From the NCBI GenBank assembly GCA_038253885.1, contig JBBSGP010000063.1:1-14611 (forward strand): DNA of 14,611 nt, written 5' to 3'. How positions within the stretch are numbered: position 1 is the first letter of the stretch; every line of letters starts with the position of its first letter. The notes beneath the pieces are model-generated. The model was given only the letters and a program-made list of their open reading frames with translations, searched no databases and had not been told where the DNA came from. Origin of the DNA: JALZAQ01 sp038253885 (lineage in GTDB: Bacteria > Gemmatimonadota > Gemmatimonadetes > Gemmatimonadales > Gemmatimonadaceae). A program made the position numbers and the translations under genes. Below, piece by piece: positions 7,443-14,430 of this stretch.

Positions 7443-8710
7443 TGTCCGGCTTCCCGTGGGTGGGAGGCGAGCTGCACTGCGAAGGAGTGTCCGTCGATAC
7501 GATCGTCACGGCGGTGGGAAGCCCGGCCTACATCTACAGCGCGGCCGAGATCCGAGAGCAGTACCAGCGGCTCGACGCCGCCCTTCATCCCGTGCCACAT
7601 CGAATCCATTATAGCGTCAAGGCGAACTCGAACGGCGCCATCCTCTCGCTGCTGCGGTCGCTGGGCTCGGGTGTGGACATCGTTTCCGGGGGCGAGCTGT
7701 TTCGAGCGCGACGAGCCGGATTCACAGGACCGGATATCGTCTTCAGTGGGGTGGGGAAAACGGAGCGCGAGCTCGAGGAGGCGATCGCCGCTGACGTCCT
7801 GCTGGTGAACGTCGAGTCGGAGGGGGAATTGAACCTTCTGGCGGACGTTGCGCGCCGCGCCGGACGGCGCGTTCCGGTGGCGATCCGGGTGAATCCGGAG
7901 GTGACGATCGAGACACCGCATCACTACACCCGCACCGGTGGAAAGGGGGACAAGTTCGGCATTCCGTTCGACGAGGCGATCCAGTCCGCACGCACCGCGA
8001 CCGAGCACCCCGAGATCATCCTGGCCGGGCTCGACATGCACATCGGCTCGCAGGTGGCACGGATCGATTCGCATCTGGACGGGGTTCTCCGACTGCTCGA
8101 GCTGTACGCGCAGCTGCGCGCCGAGGGGTTGGCCGGCGACGTCCGGTATCTCGACATCGGCGGTGGCCTGGCCGTGACGTACGATGCCGAGCAGGCCACC
8201 GATATCGGAGCGTTCGCCTCGGCCATCCTTCCGCCGGTGGTCGCATCCGGCCTCACCCTGATCGTGGAGCCCGGACGGTACCTCGTCGGCAACGCTGGCC
8301 TGCTGGCCACCCGCGTCCTCTATCGAAAGCGAAGTGGCGGACGCGACTACGTCATCACCGATGCCGGAATGAACGACCTGCTTCGCCCGTCGCATTACAA
8401 CGCCTACCACCGCATCGAGGCCGTGCGCGGATCGCAGGCGAACGGGGTGTACGACATCGTAGGCCCGGTGTGCGAGAGCGGGGATTTCTTTGCGCTCGGC
8501 CGGCGCATGGCCGACGTGGTCGAGGGAGACCTTCTGGCCATCCGGTCCGCGGGCGCTTACGGATACGTCATGGCATCGACGTACAACTCGCGCCCTCGCA
8601 TCCCCGAGATCCTGGTGGATGGCGACCGGTTCGCCGTGGTGGCGCAGCGTGAGACGTATGAGCAGCTGATCGCGCAGGAGCCGATGGACGTCGTTTGGAG
8701 TACCGCCTGA
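7442..8710 (+). CDS. lysA: Diaminopimelate decarboxylase
   Basis: LysA is a PLP-dependent enzyme that decarboxylates meso-diaminopimelate to L-lysine, the last step of bacterial lysine synthesis. It draws on the same diaminopimelate used for peptidoglycan. Motifs: HYSVKANSN with the PLP-binding Lys60, GSGVDIVSGGEL, LDMHIGSQ, DIGGGLAVTY, the phosphate-binding EPGRYLVGNAG (Glu276 on), CESGDFFA with Cys344, and GAYGYVMASTYNSRPRIPE. Length is 422 residues from GTG 7442, normal for the family. That start shares one base with the proS stop (TAGTG) and places the conserved GGELHCEGV block near the N-terminus as in homologues. ATG 7394 and GTG 7424 are in-frame alternatives that would overlap proS by 49 or 19 bases. 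None has a convincing Shine-Dalgarno sequence. The function is secure; the start is moderately sure. Confidence 0.95.
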   Translation: MSGFPWVGGELHCEGVSVDTIVTAVGSPAYIYSAAEIREQYQRLDAALHPVPHRIHYSVKANSNGAILSLLRSLGSGVDIVSGGELFRARRAGFTGPDIVFSGVGKTERELEEAIAADVLLVNVESEGELNLLADVARRAGRRVPVAIRVNPEVTIETPHHYTRTGGKGDKFGIPFDEAIQSARTATEHPEIILAGLDMHIGSQVARIDSHLDGVLRLLELYAQLRAEGLAGDVRYLDIGGGLAVTYDAEQATDIGAFASAILPPVVASGLTLIVEPGRYLVGNAGLLATRVLYRKRSGGRDYVITDAGMNDLLRPSHYNAYHRIEAVRGSQANGVYDIVGPVCESGDFFALGRRMADVVEGDLLAIRSAGAYGYVMASTYNSRPRIPEILVDGDRFAVVAQRETYEQLIAQEPMDVVWSTA

Positions 8711-9213
8711 TGCGCGTCGGACTGCTGTCGGATTCACATGACCGGCTTCCCGCCATCGTGGCGCTCATGCAGCGCTTCGCCGACGAGCACGTCGAGATGG
8801 TGCTGCACGCCGGCGACTACTGCTCTCCCTTCGCCATGCGCCGGCTGCTCGAAACGCGGGTGCCGCTCGCCGGTGTCTTCGGGCGGAACGACGGCGATCA
8901 CGAGGGGCTACGCGCTGAAGCGATGACCGGGATGGGAAGCGAGCTCTATGAATCGCCGCACAGTTTCGACGTCGGTGGAACGCGCATCCTGGTCGTGCAT
9001 GACATCGGCGAGGTGGCGCAACGATCGCTCGACGATCACGGCATCGTCGTGCACGGCTTCACGCACCGCCAGGAGATCCGCGAGTCGGGCTCCACGCTGA
9101 TTGTCAATCCCGGAGAATCGTGTGGTTGGCTCCGAGGCACCCCGACCGCCGCCATCCTCGACATCGCTGCGCGGCGCGTCGAGCTGATCCGTCTCGACGG
9201 CTTTGGCGACTGA
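8710..9213 (+). CDS. YfcE/MJ0936-family metallophosphoesterase
   Basis: A small cytosolic calcineurin-like phosphodiesterase of 167 residues, the family's usual length. Members hydrolyse phosphodiesters in vitro; the physiological substrate is mostly unknown and cannot be named here. Metal-ligand motifs visible: DSH (Asp8, His10), HAGD (Asp36), GRND (Asn60) and VVH (His97). The fifth motif, GHTH in MJ0936 and YfcE, here reads GFTH: Phe117 replaces the first histidine and His119 is kept. The downstream block VNPGESCGWLRGTPT matches the family closely. ATG 8710 shares one base with the lysA stop (TGATG), with GGAG nine bases before it. TTG 8695 is a less likely alternative start. It lies between lysA and guaA in the same run, which suggests housekeeping co-expression but not a specific role. 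Confidence 0.88.
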   Translation: MRVGLLSDSHDRLPAIVALMQRFADEHVEMVLHAGDYCSPFAMRRLLETRVPLAGVFGRNDGDHEGLRAEAMTGMGSELYESPHSFDVGGTRILVVHDIGEVAQRSLDDHGIVVHGFTHRQEIRESGSTLIVNPGESCGWLRGTPTAAILDIAARRVELIRLDGFGD

Positions 9214-9217
9214 GCTG

Positions 9218-10768
9218 ATGCCGAGTCGTATTCTGATCCTCGACTACGGCTCGCAGTACACCCAGCTGATCGCCCGCCGGGTGCGTGAGGCGCGCGTGTA
9301 TTCCGAGATTCACCCGCCAACCCGAAGCGTCGCCTGGATCCGGGACTGGAATCCGACCGGAATCATCCTCAGCGGTGGGCCCAACTCCGTCTACGGAGAG
9401 AACGTTCCCTCGGCCGATCCCGCCCTGCTGCACATCGCGCCGGTGCTCGGCATCTGCTATGGCATGCAGCTCATCGCCCACCTCGAAGGAGGCGGAGTGC
9501 GCCGGGCTGGACGACGCGAGTATGGAAAGGCGGAGCTGCAGGTCACAAGCTCCGACTCGCTGTTCGCGGGCTTCGATGCGGGAGAATCCATCACGGTGTG
9601 GGCGAGCCACGGCGATCACGTCGAATCGCCCCCGCCTGGTTACGACGTGCTCGCGTGCAGTGTCAACGCGCCAGTCGCTGCTTTTCGCCATCGGGAGCTA
9701 CCGATCTTTGGCGTGCAATTCCACCCCGAGGTCCGGCACACCCCCCGGGGCGGAGAGCTGATCGCGAATTTCCTCTTCGGCATCTGCCATGCCGAGCCGA
9801 CCTGGACTGCGGGATCCTTCATCGAGGAGGAAGTGCAGCGGATCCGCGACTTGGCAGGGAGCTCGAGAGTCATCTGCGGGCTCTCCGGAGGCGTCGACTC
9901 GGCGGTCGCGGCGGCACTGGTCCACCGGGCCATCGGTGAGCGTCTGACCTGCATCTTCGTCGACACCGGGCTGCTCCGGCTACACGAGCGCGATCAGGTC
10001 GAGCGGACATTCCGCACGCACCTCGGCATCGAGCTCATCACCGTCGAAGCCTCTGAGCGCTTTCTCGCGGCGCTCGCCGGCGTGACCGAGCCGGAAGAGA
10101 AGCGCCGACGCATCGGTCACACGTTCATCGATGTTTTTGAGGAGACGTCGGCCTCGGTCGGGGACGGAGTGGGTGCTCCGTTCCTCGTGCAGGGCACGCT
10201 GTATCCGGACGTCATTGAGTCGTCATCGCCGAGCGGTGGACCGTCGGTCACGATCAAGACCCACCACAACGTCGGAGGCCTCAAGCCTGGGATGCGGTTC
10301 CGGCTCATCGAGCCGTTGCGTGAGCTGTTCAAGGACGAGGTCCGGAGCGTCGGCCGCGAGCTGGGGCTCCCCGAGGAACTCGTGGGACGTCACCCATTCC
10401 CCGGTCCCGGTCTGGCCATCAGGGTGCTCGGTGAGGTCACGCCGCAGCGGTTGACCGTCCTTCGCCGCGCTGACGCGATCTATCTCGAGGGGATCCGCGA
10501 GGCCGGCCTCTACGATGATATCTGGCAAGCATTCGCCGTTCTCTTACCGGTCAGGACCGTGGGAGTCATGGGAGACGAGCGGACCTATGACAACGTCTGT
10601 GCGTTGCGGGCGGTGACCAGCACCGACGGCATGACCGCGGACTGGTTCCCCTTTCCCCCCGAGGTGCTCGGCGCGATCTCATCCCGGATCATGAACGAGG
10701 TGGACGGCGTGAACCGCGTCGTCTACGACATCAGCTCCAAGCCGCCCGCGACAATCGAGTGGGAGTGA
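9218..10768 (+). CDS. guaA: GMP synthase (glutamine-hydrolysing)
   Basis: GuaA converts XMP to GMP with ATP and glutamine, the last step of de novo guanine nucleotide synthesis in the cytoplasm. The 516-residue product has both expected halves. The N-terminal class I glutamine amidotransferase shows ILDYGSQYTQLIARRVRE, the nucleophile Cys80 in GICYGMQ, and His169/Glu171 in FHPE. The ATP pyrophosphatase domain shows SGGVDS (223-228), and the C-terminal dimerisation domain ends in VVYDISSKPPATIEWE, a typical GuaA terminus. ATG 9218 is 4 bases after the phosphoesterase stop and starts right before the first amidotransferase strand. An in-frame TTG at 9203 would overlap that gene. It is the last gene of the plus-strand run and converges on ptsN. 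Confidence 0.97.
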   Translation: MPSRILILDYGSQYTQLIARRVREARVYSEIHPPTRSVAWIRDWNPTGIILSGGPNSVYGENVPSADPALLHIAPVLGICYGMQLIAHLEGGGVRRAGRREYGKAELQVTSSDSLFAGFDAGESITVWASHGDHVESPPPGYDVLACSVNAPVAAFRHRELPIFGVQFHPEVRHTPRGGELIANFLFGICHAEPTWTAGSFIEEEVQRIRDLAGSSRVICGLSGGVDSAVAAALVHRAIGERLTCIFVDTGLLRLHERDQVERTFRTHLGIELITVEASERFLAALAGVTEPEEKRRRIGHTFIDVFEETSASVGDGVGAPFLVQGTLYPDVIESSSPSGGPSVTIKTHHNVGGLKPGMRFRLIEPLRELFKDEVRSVGRELGLPEELVGRHPFPGPGLAIRVLGEVTPQRLTVLRRADAIYLEGIREAGLYDDIWQAFAVLLPVRTVGVMGDERTYDNVCALRAVTSTDGMTADWFPFPPEVLGAISSRIMNEVDGVNRVVYDISSKPPATIEWE

Positions 10769-10771
10769 GGC

Positions 10772-10805
10772 GGCGCCGCGCGCCAGTCTCTGAGCGGGTG
10801 TCCCG
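10772..10805. terminator. Short GC-rich hairpins between convergent guaA and ptsN (weak terminator candidates)
   Basis: The 39-base spacer between the two convergent stops holds two small inverted repeats: GGCGC/GCGCC with a 3-base loop (10772-10784) and CGGG/CCCG with a 3-base loop (10795-10805). Neither is followed by a T-tract in either direction, so these are not convincing intrinsic terminators. Rho-dependent or bidirectional hairpin termination is possible. Confidence 0.2.
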
Positions 10806-10807
10806 GT

Positions 10808-11260
10808 CTACACTCCCTTTTCTTCCAGCAGCGCCAGAAACTCCCTTGGCTCGTTGAGGCCGAGCAGCCGTTGCGGCACGTCCGGCTCCTTGCTGAACTG
10901 GGCAATCTTGCCCAGAACGGGCAGATACTGGTTCGACACCTCGAGTGGCGGGGCCACGATCAGAAACAGGAAGTTGACAGGCTTCTCGTCGATCGCTTTG
11001 AAGTCTACTCCAGTCGTCTTCCGACCGAACGCAACGCGGAGCTTACTCACCACCAGGGATCGGCAATGGGGGATCGCGATGGCGCGGCCGATGCCCGTCG
11101 ATCCGAGATTCTCCCGCCGCTTCAGCATCTTGTAGAGCATCCCATCCGACTTCTCGTCGAGCTTGAGCAAGGCGATCAGCTCCTTCAGGATCTCGTCCTT
11201 GTTGCTTCCTTCGAGCTCGAGCTTGATCGCGTCTTCGCTGAAAAACTGTCGTAATTCCAT
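10808..11260 (-). CDS. ptsN: PtsN-like PTS IIA protein (nitrogen-type EIIA)
   Basis: A 150-residue PTS EIIA domain of the fructose/nitrogen family. In the PTS-Ntr branch, PtsN receives a phosphate from the HPr-like NPr and acts as a regulator (for example of potassium transport and stress) rather than in sugar uptake. The phosphorylatable histidine is His65 in AIAIPHCRS, preceded by the typical RRENLGSTGIGRAIAI. The C-terminal half with FLFLIVAPP and the QYLPVLGKIAQF helix fits the family. No sugar-specific EIIB or EIIC domain is fused or adjacent, which favours a regulatory role. ATG 11260 has a GAGG Shine-Dalgarno sequence (plus-strand 11267-11270) six bases upstream; the adjoining in-frame GTG at 11263 would be too close to it. 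The gene is convergent with guaA and divergent from dusB. No ptsP, ptsO or rpoN is in the window. Confidence 0.9.
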   Translation of the reverse strand: MELRQFFSEDAIKLELEGSNKDEILKELIALLKLDEKSDGMLYKMLKRRENLGSTGIGRAIAIPHCRSLVVSKLRVAFGRKTTGVDFKAIDEKPVNFLFLIVAPPLEVSNQYLPVLGKIAQFSKEPDVPQRLLGLNEPREFLALLEEKGV

Positions 11261-11316
11261 CACTATCCTCGGTAGGACGCGAAGGGCGTGAGTGCGCCCG
11301 CACGGCAGAGTGGCCG

Positions 11317-11345
11317 AACATACAAATGACGCGAAACGGTGTCAA
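11317..11345 (-). promoter_or_regulatory. Housekeeping (sigma-70-type) promoter for ptsN
   Basis: Read on the minus strand, there is a perfect -35 TTGACA (plus-strand 11345-11340), a 17-base spacer and a TATGTT -10 (11322-11317). A transcript would start near 11310, giving ptsN a leader of about 50 bases that includes its GAGG Shine-Dalgarno sequence. The match and spacing make this one of the two best promoters in the window. Confidence 0.75.
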
Positions 11346-11354
11346 ACGTCGACG

Positions 11355-11383
11355 TTGCTTGCACTTCCGGCGTTCATTAACTT
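11355..11383 (+). promoter_or_regulatory. Weak candidate promoter for dusB
   Basis: TTGCTT (11355-11360), 17 bases, then TTAACT (11378-11383). The -10 matches the consensus at only three positions, so the call is tentative. If real, transcription would start at about 11389-11390, on or next to the dusB ATG. It lies back to back with the ptsN promoter, the two -35 boxes being 9 bases apart. Confidence 0.25.
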
Positions 11384-11389
11384 TCAGGG

Positions 11390-12415
11390 ATGCACTTCCC
11401 GTTTCCCGTCACCGCCGGCACTCCGCTCTACCTGGCTCCGATGGCTGGCGTCTCGGAGTCACCCTTCCGTCGGCTCTGTCGGCGTTGGGGAGCGGATGTC
11501 GTCGTCACGGAATTTCTGTCCGCCGAGGGGATTCGACGCGAGAACGAGGCCACGCTGGCAAAGCTGCGCTTCGGCGAGGAGGAGCGGCCGATCGGCGTGC
11601 AGATCTTTGGCGCCGATCCGACTGCGATGGGAGAAGCGGCGCGCCTCGTCACCGATGTTTTCGCGCCGGAGTTCATCGATATCAATTTCGGCTGCCCGGT
11701 GAAGAAGGTCGTGAAGCGGAACGGGGGCTCCGGCTGCCTCAAGGACATGGGTCTCGTACAGAGTGTCATTCGGGCCGTCTCCGCCGGAACTCATTTGCCG
11801 GTGACGGTAAAGATCCGCAGCGGATGGAGTGAGGAGCTGCGCGATCCAGTGGCGATCGCGCTGAGGTGTCAGGACGCCGGCGCTCGCGCTCTCGCCCTGC
11901 ATCCCCGTACACGTGCTCAGATGTATACGGGAAGCGCCCGGTGGGACGAGATCGCGGCGGTGGTCCAGGCGCTCGACATTCCGGTGCTCGGTAATGGGGA
12001 TATCCGGACGGCGGATGATGCCGTGCGGATGCAGCGACTGACGGGATGCGCCGGCGTGATGATCGCGCGCGGATCGTTCGGCCAGCCGTGGATCTTCGCG
12101 CAAGCGAGAGCGCTGCTGGACGGCCAGGCGGCGATCGAGGCGCCACCGATCGCCGGGCGCTTCAACGTCGCGGTCGAGCATGCCCGCATGGCCGCGGATT
12201 ACGAGACCGATCCGCGGGGTGCCGCCATCGAGTTTCGCAAACATCTCGGCTGGTACGTGAAGGGACTGCCCGGGTCAGCCGAGCTGCGGAAGAAACTTCA
12301 CGCTGTCACTGCGCTCGGCGAAGTGGAGCAGATCTTCGGGGACTATCTCGACGCGTTGCGTCGCGGTGACGTGTTGGACGGCATCGCGACCGAACCGGAG
12401 ACGGCCGCAGCGTGA
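11390..12415 (+). CDS. dusB: tRNA-dihydrouridine synthase, DusB-like
   Basis: An FMN-dependent flavoenzyme that reduces specific uridines to dihydrouridine in the tRNA D-loop using NADPH. The 341-residue TIM-barrel-plus-helical-domain protein shows LAPMAGVSESPFRRLCRR at the N-terminus, TEFLSAEG, INFGCPVKKV with the catalytic-type Cys102, VTVKIRSGW, ALHPRTRAQMYTG, GNGDIRTADDA and GVMIARGSFGQPW at the FMN phosphate site, then a C-terminal helical domain with EFRKHLGWYVKGLPG. The DusB assignment rests on the GCPVKKV and RKHLGWY blocks; other Dus classes differ there. ATG 11390 is the only sensible start: an in-frame TAA stands at 11378-11380, and the next ATG is inside the first motif. No spaced Shine-Dalgarno sequence precedes it; CAGGG directly abuts the ATG. 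Confidence 0.94.
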   Translation: MHFPFPVTAGTPLYLAPMAGVSESPFRRLCRRWGADVVVTEFLSAEGIRRENEATLAKLRFGEEERPIGVQIFGADPTAMGEAARLVTDVFAPEFIDINFGCPVKKVVKRNGGSGCLKDMGLVQSVIRAVSAGTHLPVTVKIRSGWSEELRDPVAIALRCQDAGARALALHPRTRAQMYTGSARWDEIAAVVQALDIPVLGNGDIRTADDAVRMQRLTGCAGVMIARGSFGQPWIFAQARALLDGQAAIEAPPIAGRFNVAVEHARMAADYETDPRGAAIEFRKHLGWYVKGLPGSAELRKKLHAVTALGEVEQIFGDYLDALRRGDVLDGIATEPETAAA

Positions 12416-12458
12416 CCGGGGCGGGGGCCGCGGTGCCGCGGAGCATCGCCGTGCGAGC

Positions 12459-14366
12459 GTGACTCCACCGCCACTGGAAACGTCGCGGCCCTCCCCGATT
12501 CCGGAACTCCCCCTGCTCGCAGGGATGCTCGCGCTGGCCTCCATCGCCGGAGGGGTCGCGCATTCGCTGACGGCCGCGATCGCGGCGTGCGTCGTCGCTG
12601 CCGTCTCCTGGCGGCTCGGACTCGGGCTCGCCGTAGTTGGCGCGCTGGTGGGGCTGGCGGGTACCCTGTTGAGCGCGCCGCCGGCGGGGAGCGCCGAGTT
12701 CTACACCGTCCTCTCGGGTGCGTCGGCTCTGCTCCTTGTCGCGGCAGTCGGTCCCGCCATCTACCTTCCGCGCGCATCGCGAACGCTCCGCCGATCGGGG
12801 ACGATAGCCCGCCGCGTCACACCGACCTCCACTTCGCCCCCGCCTCTGGTTGGCGCCTCTCGGACAATTCTCGATAGACAGCGCGAAGCGCCGATCCGCG
12901 TAGCCCCCCCCCCAGACGAATTCGGCGACGAAGACGCGCGGGCGGATCCCGACGTGATTCGCCGTTACCTGAGGGACGCCCGCGACGCGCTCGGCGCGGA
13001 TGAGGTGATCTTCTGGCGTCATGACCCGCTCGACGGTTCGTTCGAGGTCGCCGCATCCTCCGGCGAGACCGACGTCGACCCCGAGGTGGCCGGGAACCCG
13101 CGACTCATGGCACTGGTTCGGTGGGCGGCCACTGAGCGCATCGTGACCACCAACGACGATGCCGAACCGGCTCTCTTCGTGACCGGCCCCGTGGGGAAGG
13201 CGGCGCTGTTGCATGGCGCACTCGGCATATACGCGGCCAACCGCCGGAAGCTGCCAAAGGAGCGCGCCAAGCCGTGGCTCGGCCGGTACGCGTCCCACCT
13301 CGCGGGCCTGCTCGAGCTTCTGGAGGAGGGCCGGACCGCGCGGCGCTATCGCGATCGCGCGCGCACCTACGTGCAGGCGTCCGAACGGATCCAGAACAAC
13401 CGAGACCTGCCCGCGCTCGGCCGGGCCATCTGCGAAACGTCCGTCCAGGTCACGTCCGCATCGCGCGCCGCCTTCATCCTCTGGGACGCGGTCACGGGAA
13501 CGGGCCAGGTCCACACCGTCTCTCCCGGCCATCCTGTCCCCGAGCAGTTTCCCGTGACCGCCGATTCACTCGTCGCCACCGCCTGCCGCGAGCGGCAGCG
13601 ATTCGCCATTCCCGAGCTCCGGGCGTCGGCGCAACGGGTCTTCTACGGACAGGGTGAAGCGAAGCGCAACATCGGCTCGATCGGGATCGTGCATCTGGAG
13701 CGTGGCCACGCCTCCGTCGGGGCGATCGCGGTGGAGGGGGACGCGGCGGCGCAGATCTCTGCCGTGGAAGTCGAGACGCTGATGCTCCTCGCCACGGCGG
13801 CCAGCGTGGCGTTCGAGACCACCCTCCAGTTCGCACAGGAGAGCGAACGGGCCCGACAGGATGGCCTTACCGGGTTGGCCAACCGCCGCGTCTTCGACGA
13901 GCGACTCGGGCAGTTGCTCGCGGAGAGCGATCGCTACGGCCATCCGACGTCGCTCATCCTCGTCGATGTCGACTTCTTCAAGAAAGTGAACGACCGGTAC
14001 GGTCATGAAGGAGGTGACACGGTGCTGCGCCACGTCGCTCAGACCGTGAACTCGGGGATCCGTACGATCGACCTCTGCGCTCGCTACGGCGGAGAGGAGT
14101 TGGCGATTCTTCTTCCGTCCACAGCGCTCCCCGGCGCGGTCGACGTGGCGGAGCGGCTCCGACGAGCTGTAGCCGCCTCTCCAGGGACCTTTGGAGGGGA
14201 GACGATCCCCGTCACGGCGTCCTTCGGGGTGGCGTGCTTTCCCGAGAGCGTGCGCATCCGGGAGGCGTTTTTCCCCGCGGCCGACCGGGCCCTGTACGAC
14301 GCCAAGCGGGCTGGAAGAAACTGCGTTAGATCGGCTGCTGCAACTCCTTCCGGAAGAGGCACTTAA
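12459..14366 (+). CDS. Membrane-anchored GAF-domain diguanylate cyclase (GGDEF)
   Basis: A probable c-di-GMP synthase of 635 residues from GTG 12459. Order: three to four hydrophobic membrane segments (about 17-102), a proline-rich linker (about 105-160), a divergent GAF-like region (about 165-290), a clearer GAF-like domain (about 304-455), and a GGDEF domain from DGLTGLANRR (468 on). The active-site signature is GGEEL (544-548), and the inhibitory I-site RxxD (Arg535-Asp538) stands exactly five residues before it. An active, product-inhibited cyclase is therefore expected. No EAL or HD-GYP domain is present. The membrane and GAF parts suggest sensing of an unknown signal. The start is uncertain: a GTG at 12366 would overlap dusB, ATG 12525 would cut into the membrane part, and no start has a good Shine-Dalgarno sequence. 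A C10 run lies in the linker. Confidence 0.88.
   Translation: MTPPPLETSRPSPIPELPLLAGMLALASIAGGVAHSLTAAIAACVVAAVSWRLGLGLAVVGALVGLAGTLLSAPPAGSAEFYTVLSGASALLLVAAVGPAIYLPRASRTLRRSGTIARRVTPTSTSPPPLVGASRTILDRQREAPIRVAPPPDEFGDEDARADPDVIRRYLRDARDALGADEVIFWRHDPLDGSFEVAASSGETDVDPEVAGNPRLMALVRWAATERIVTTNDDAEPALFVTGPVGKAALLHGALGIYAANRRKLPKERAKPWLGRYASHLAGLLELLEEGRTARRYRDRARTYVQASERIQNNRDLPALGRAICETSVQVTSASRAAFILWDAVTGTGQVHTVSPGHPVPEQFPVTADSLVATACRERQRFAIPELRASAQRVFYGQGEAKRNIGSIGIVHLERGHASVGAIAVEGDAAAQISAVEVETLMLLATAASVAFETTLQFAQESERARQDGLTGLANRRVFDERLGQLLAESDRYGHPTSLILVDVDFFKKVNDRYGHEGGDTVLRHVAQTVNSGIRTIDLCARYGGEELAILLPSTALPGAVDVAERLRRAVAASPGTFGGETIPVTASFGVACFPESVRIREAFFPAADRALYDAKRAGRNCVRSAAATPSGRGT
12904..12913 (+). 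repeat. C10 homopolymer inside the diguanylate cyclase gene
   Basis: Ten consecutive C bases encode part of Ala-Pro-Pro-Pro (residues 149-152) in the linker between the membrane segments and the GAF/GGDEF part. It is the longest homopolymer I noticed in the window. Loss of one C leads to TGA at 12955-12957 and gain of one C leads to TGA at 13001-13003, so either slip would remove all signalling domains. Confidence 0.9.
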
Positions 14367-14373
14367 GGAGTTG
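14341..14373 (+). terminator. Perfect 9-bp inverted repeat spanning the diguanylate cyclase stop codon
   Basis: CAACTCCTT (14341-14349) and AAGGAGTTG (14365-14373) are exact inverted copies around a 15-base loop. The right arm includes the last two bases of the TAA stop. The stem is only moderately GC-rich and is followed by GGCTGTTTCG rather than a real T-run, so it may be a weak terminator, an mRNA-end stabiliser, an operator, or chance. Confidence 0.35.
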
Positions 14374-14401
14374 GCTGTTTCGCCGAGCAACGCGTCGGAC
14401 G

Positions 14402-14430
14402 TTGAACGGCGCCGCGACGCGAGCTATATT
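14402..14430 (+). promoter_or_regulatory. Housekeeping (sigma-70-type) promoter for the tmRNA gene
   Basis: TTGAAC (14402-14407), a 17-base spacer and TATATT (14425-14430) form a near-consensus promoter in very GC-rich surroundings. The predicted start is about 14437, some 40 bases before the mature tmRNA 5' end. The precursor would therefore carry a short leader, as expected for RNase P processing. Strong promoters of this kind are typical of stable RNA genes. Confidence 0.8.

Noticed and set aside
7439..8737. 432-codon minus-strand open frame opposite lysA
   Set aside because: Covers almost exactly lysA, which has all catalytic motifs; the antisense translation resembles nothing.
10769..10807. 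Bidirectional intrinsic terminator between guaA and ptsN
   Set aside because: The hairpins have 4-5 bp stems and no T-tract on either side, so they are listed only as weak candidates.
12306..13532. 408-codon minus-strand open frame opposite dusB and the cyclase gene
   Set aside because: Crosses a gene boundary on the other strand and is composed mostly of Arg, Gly and Ala without domains.
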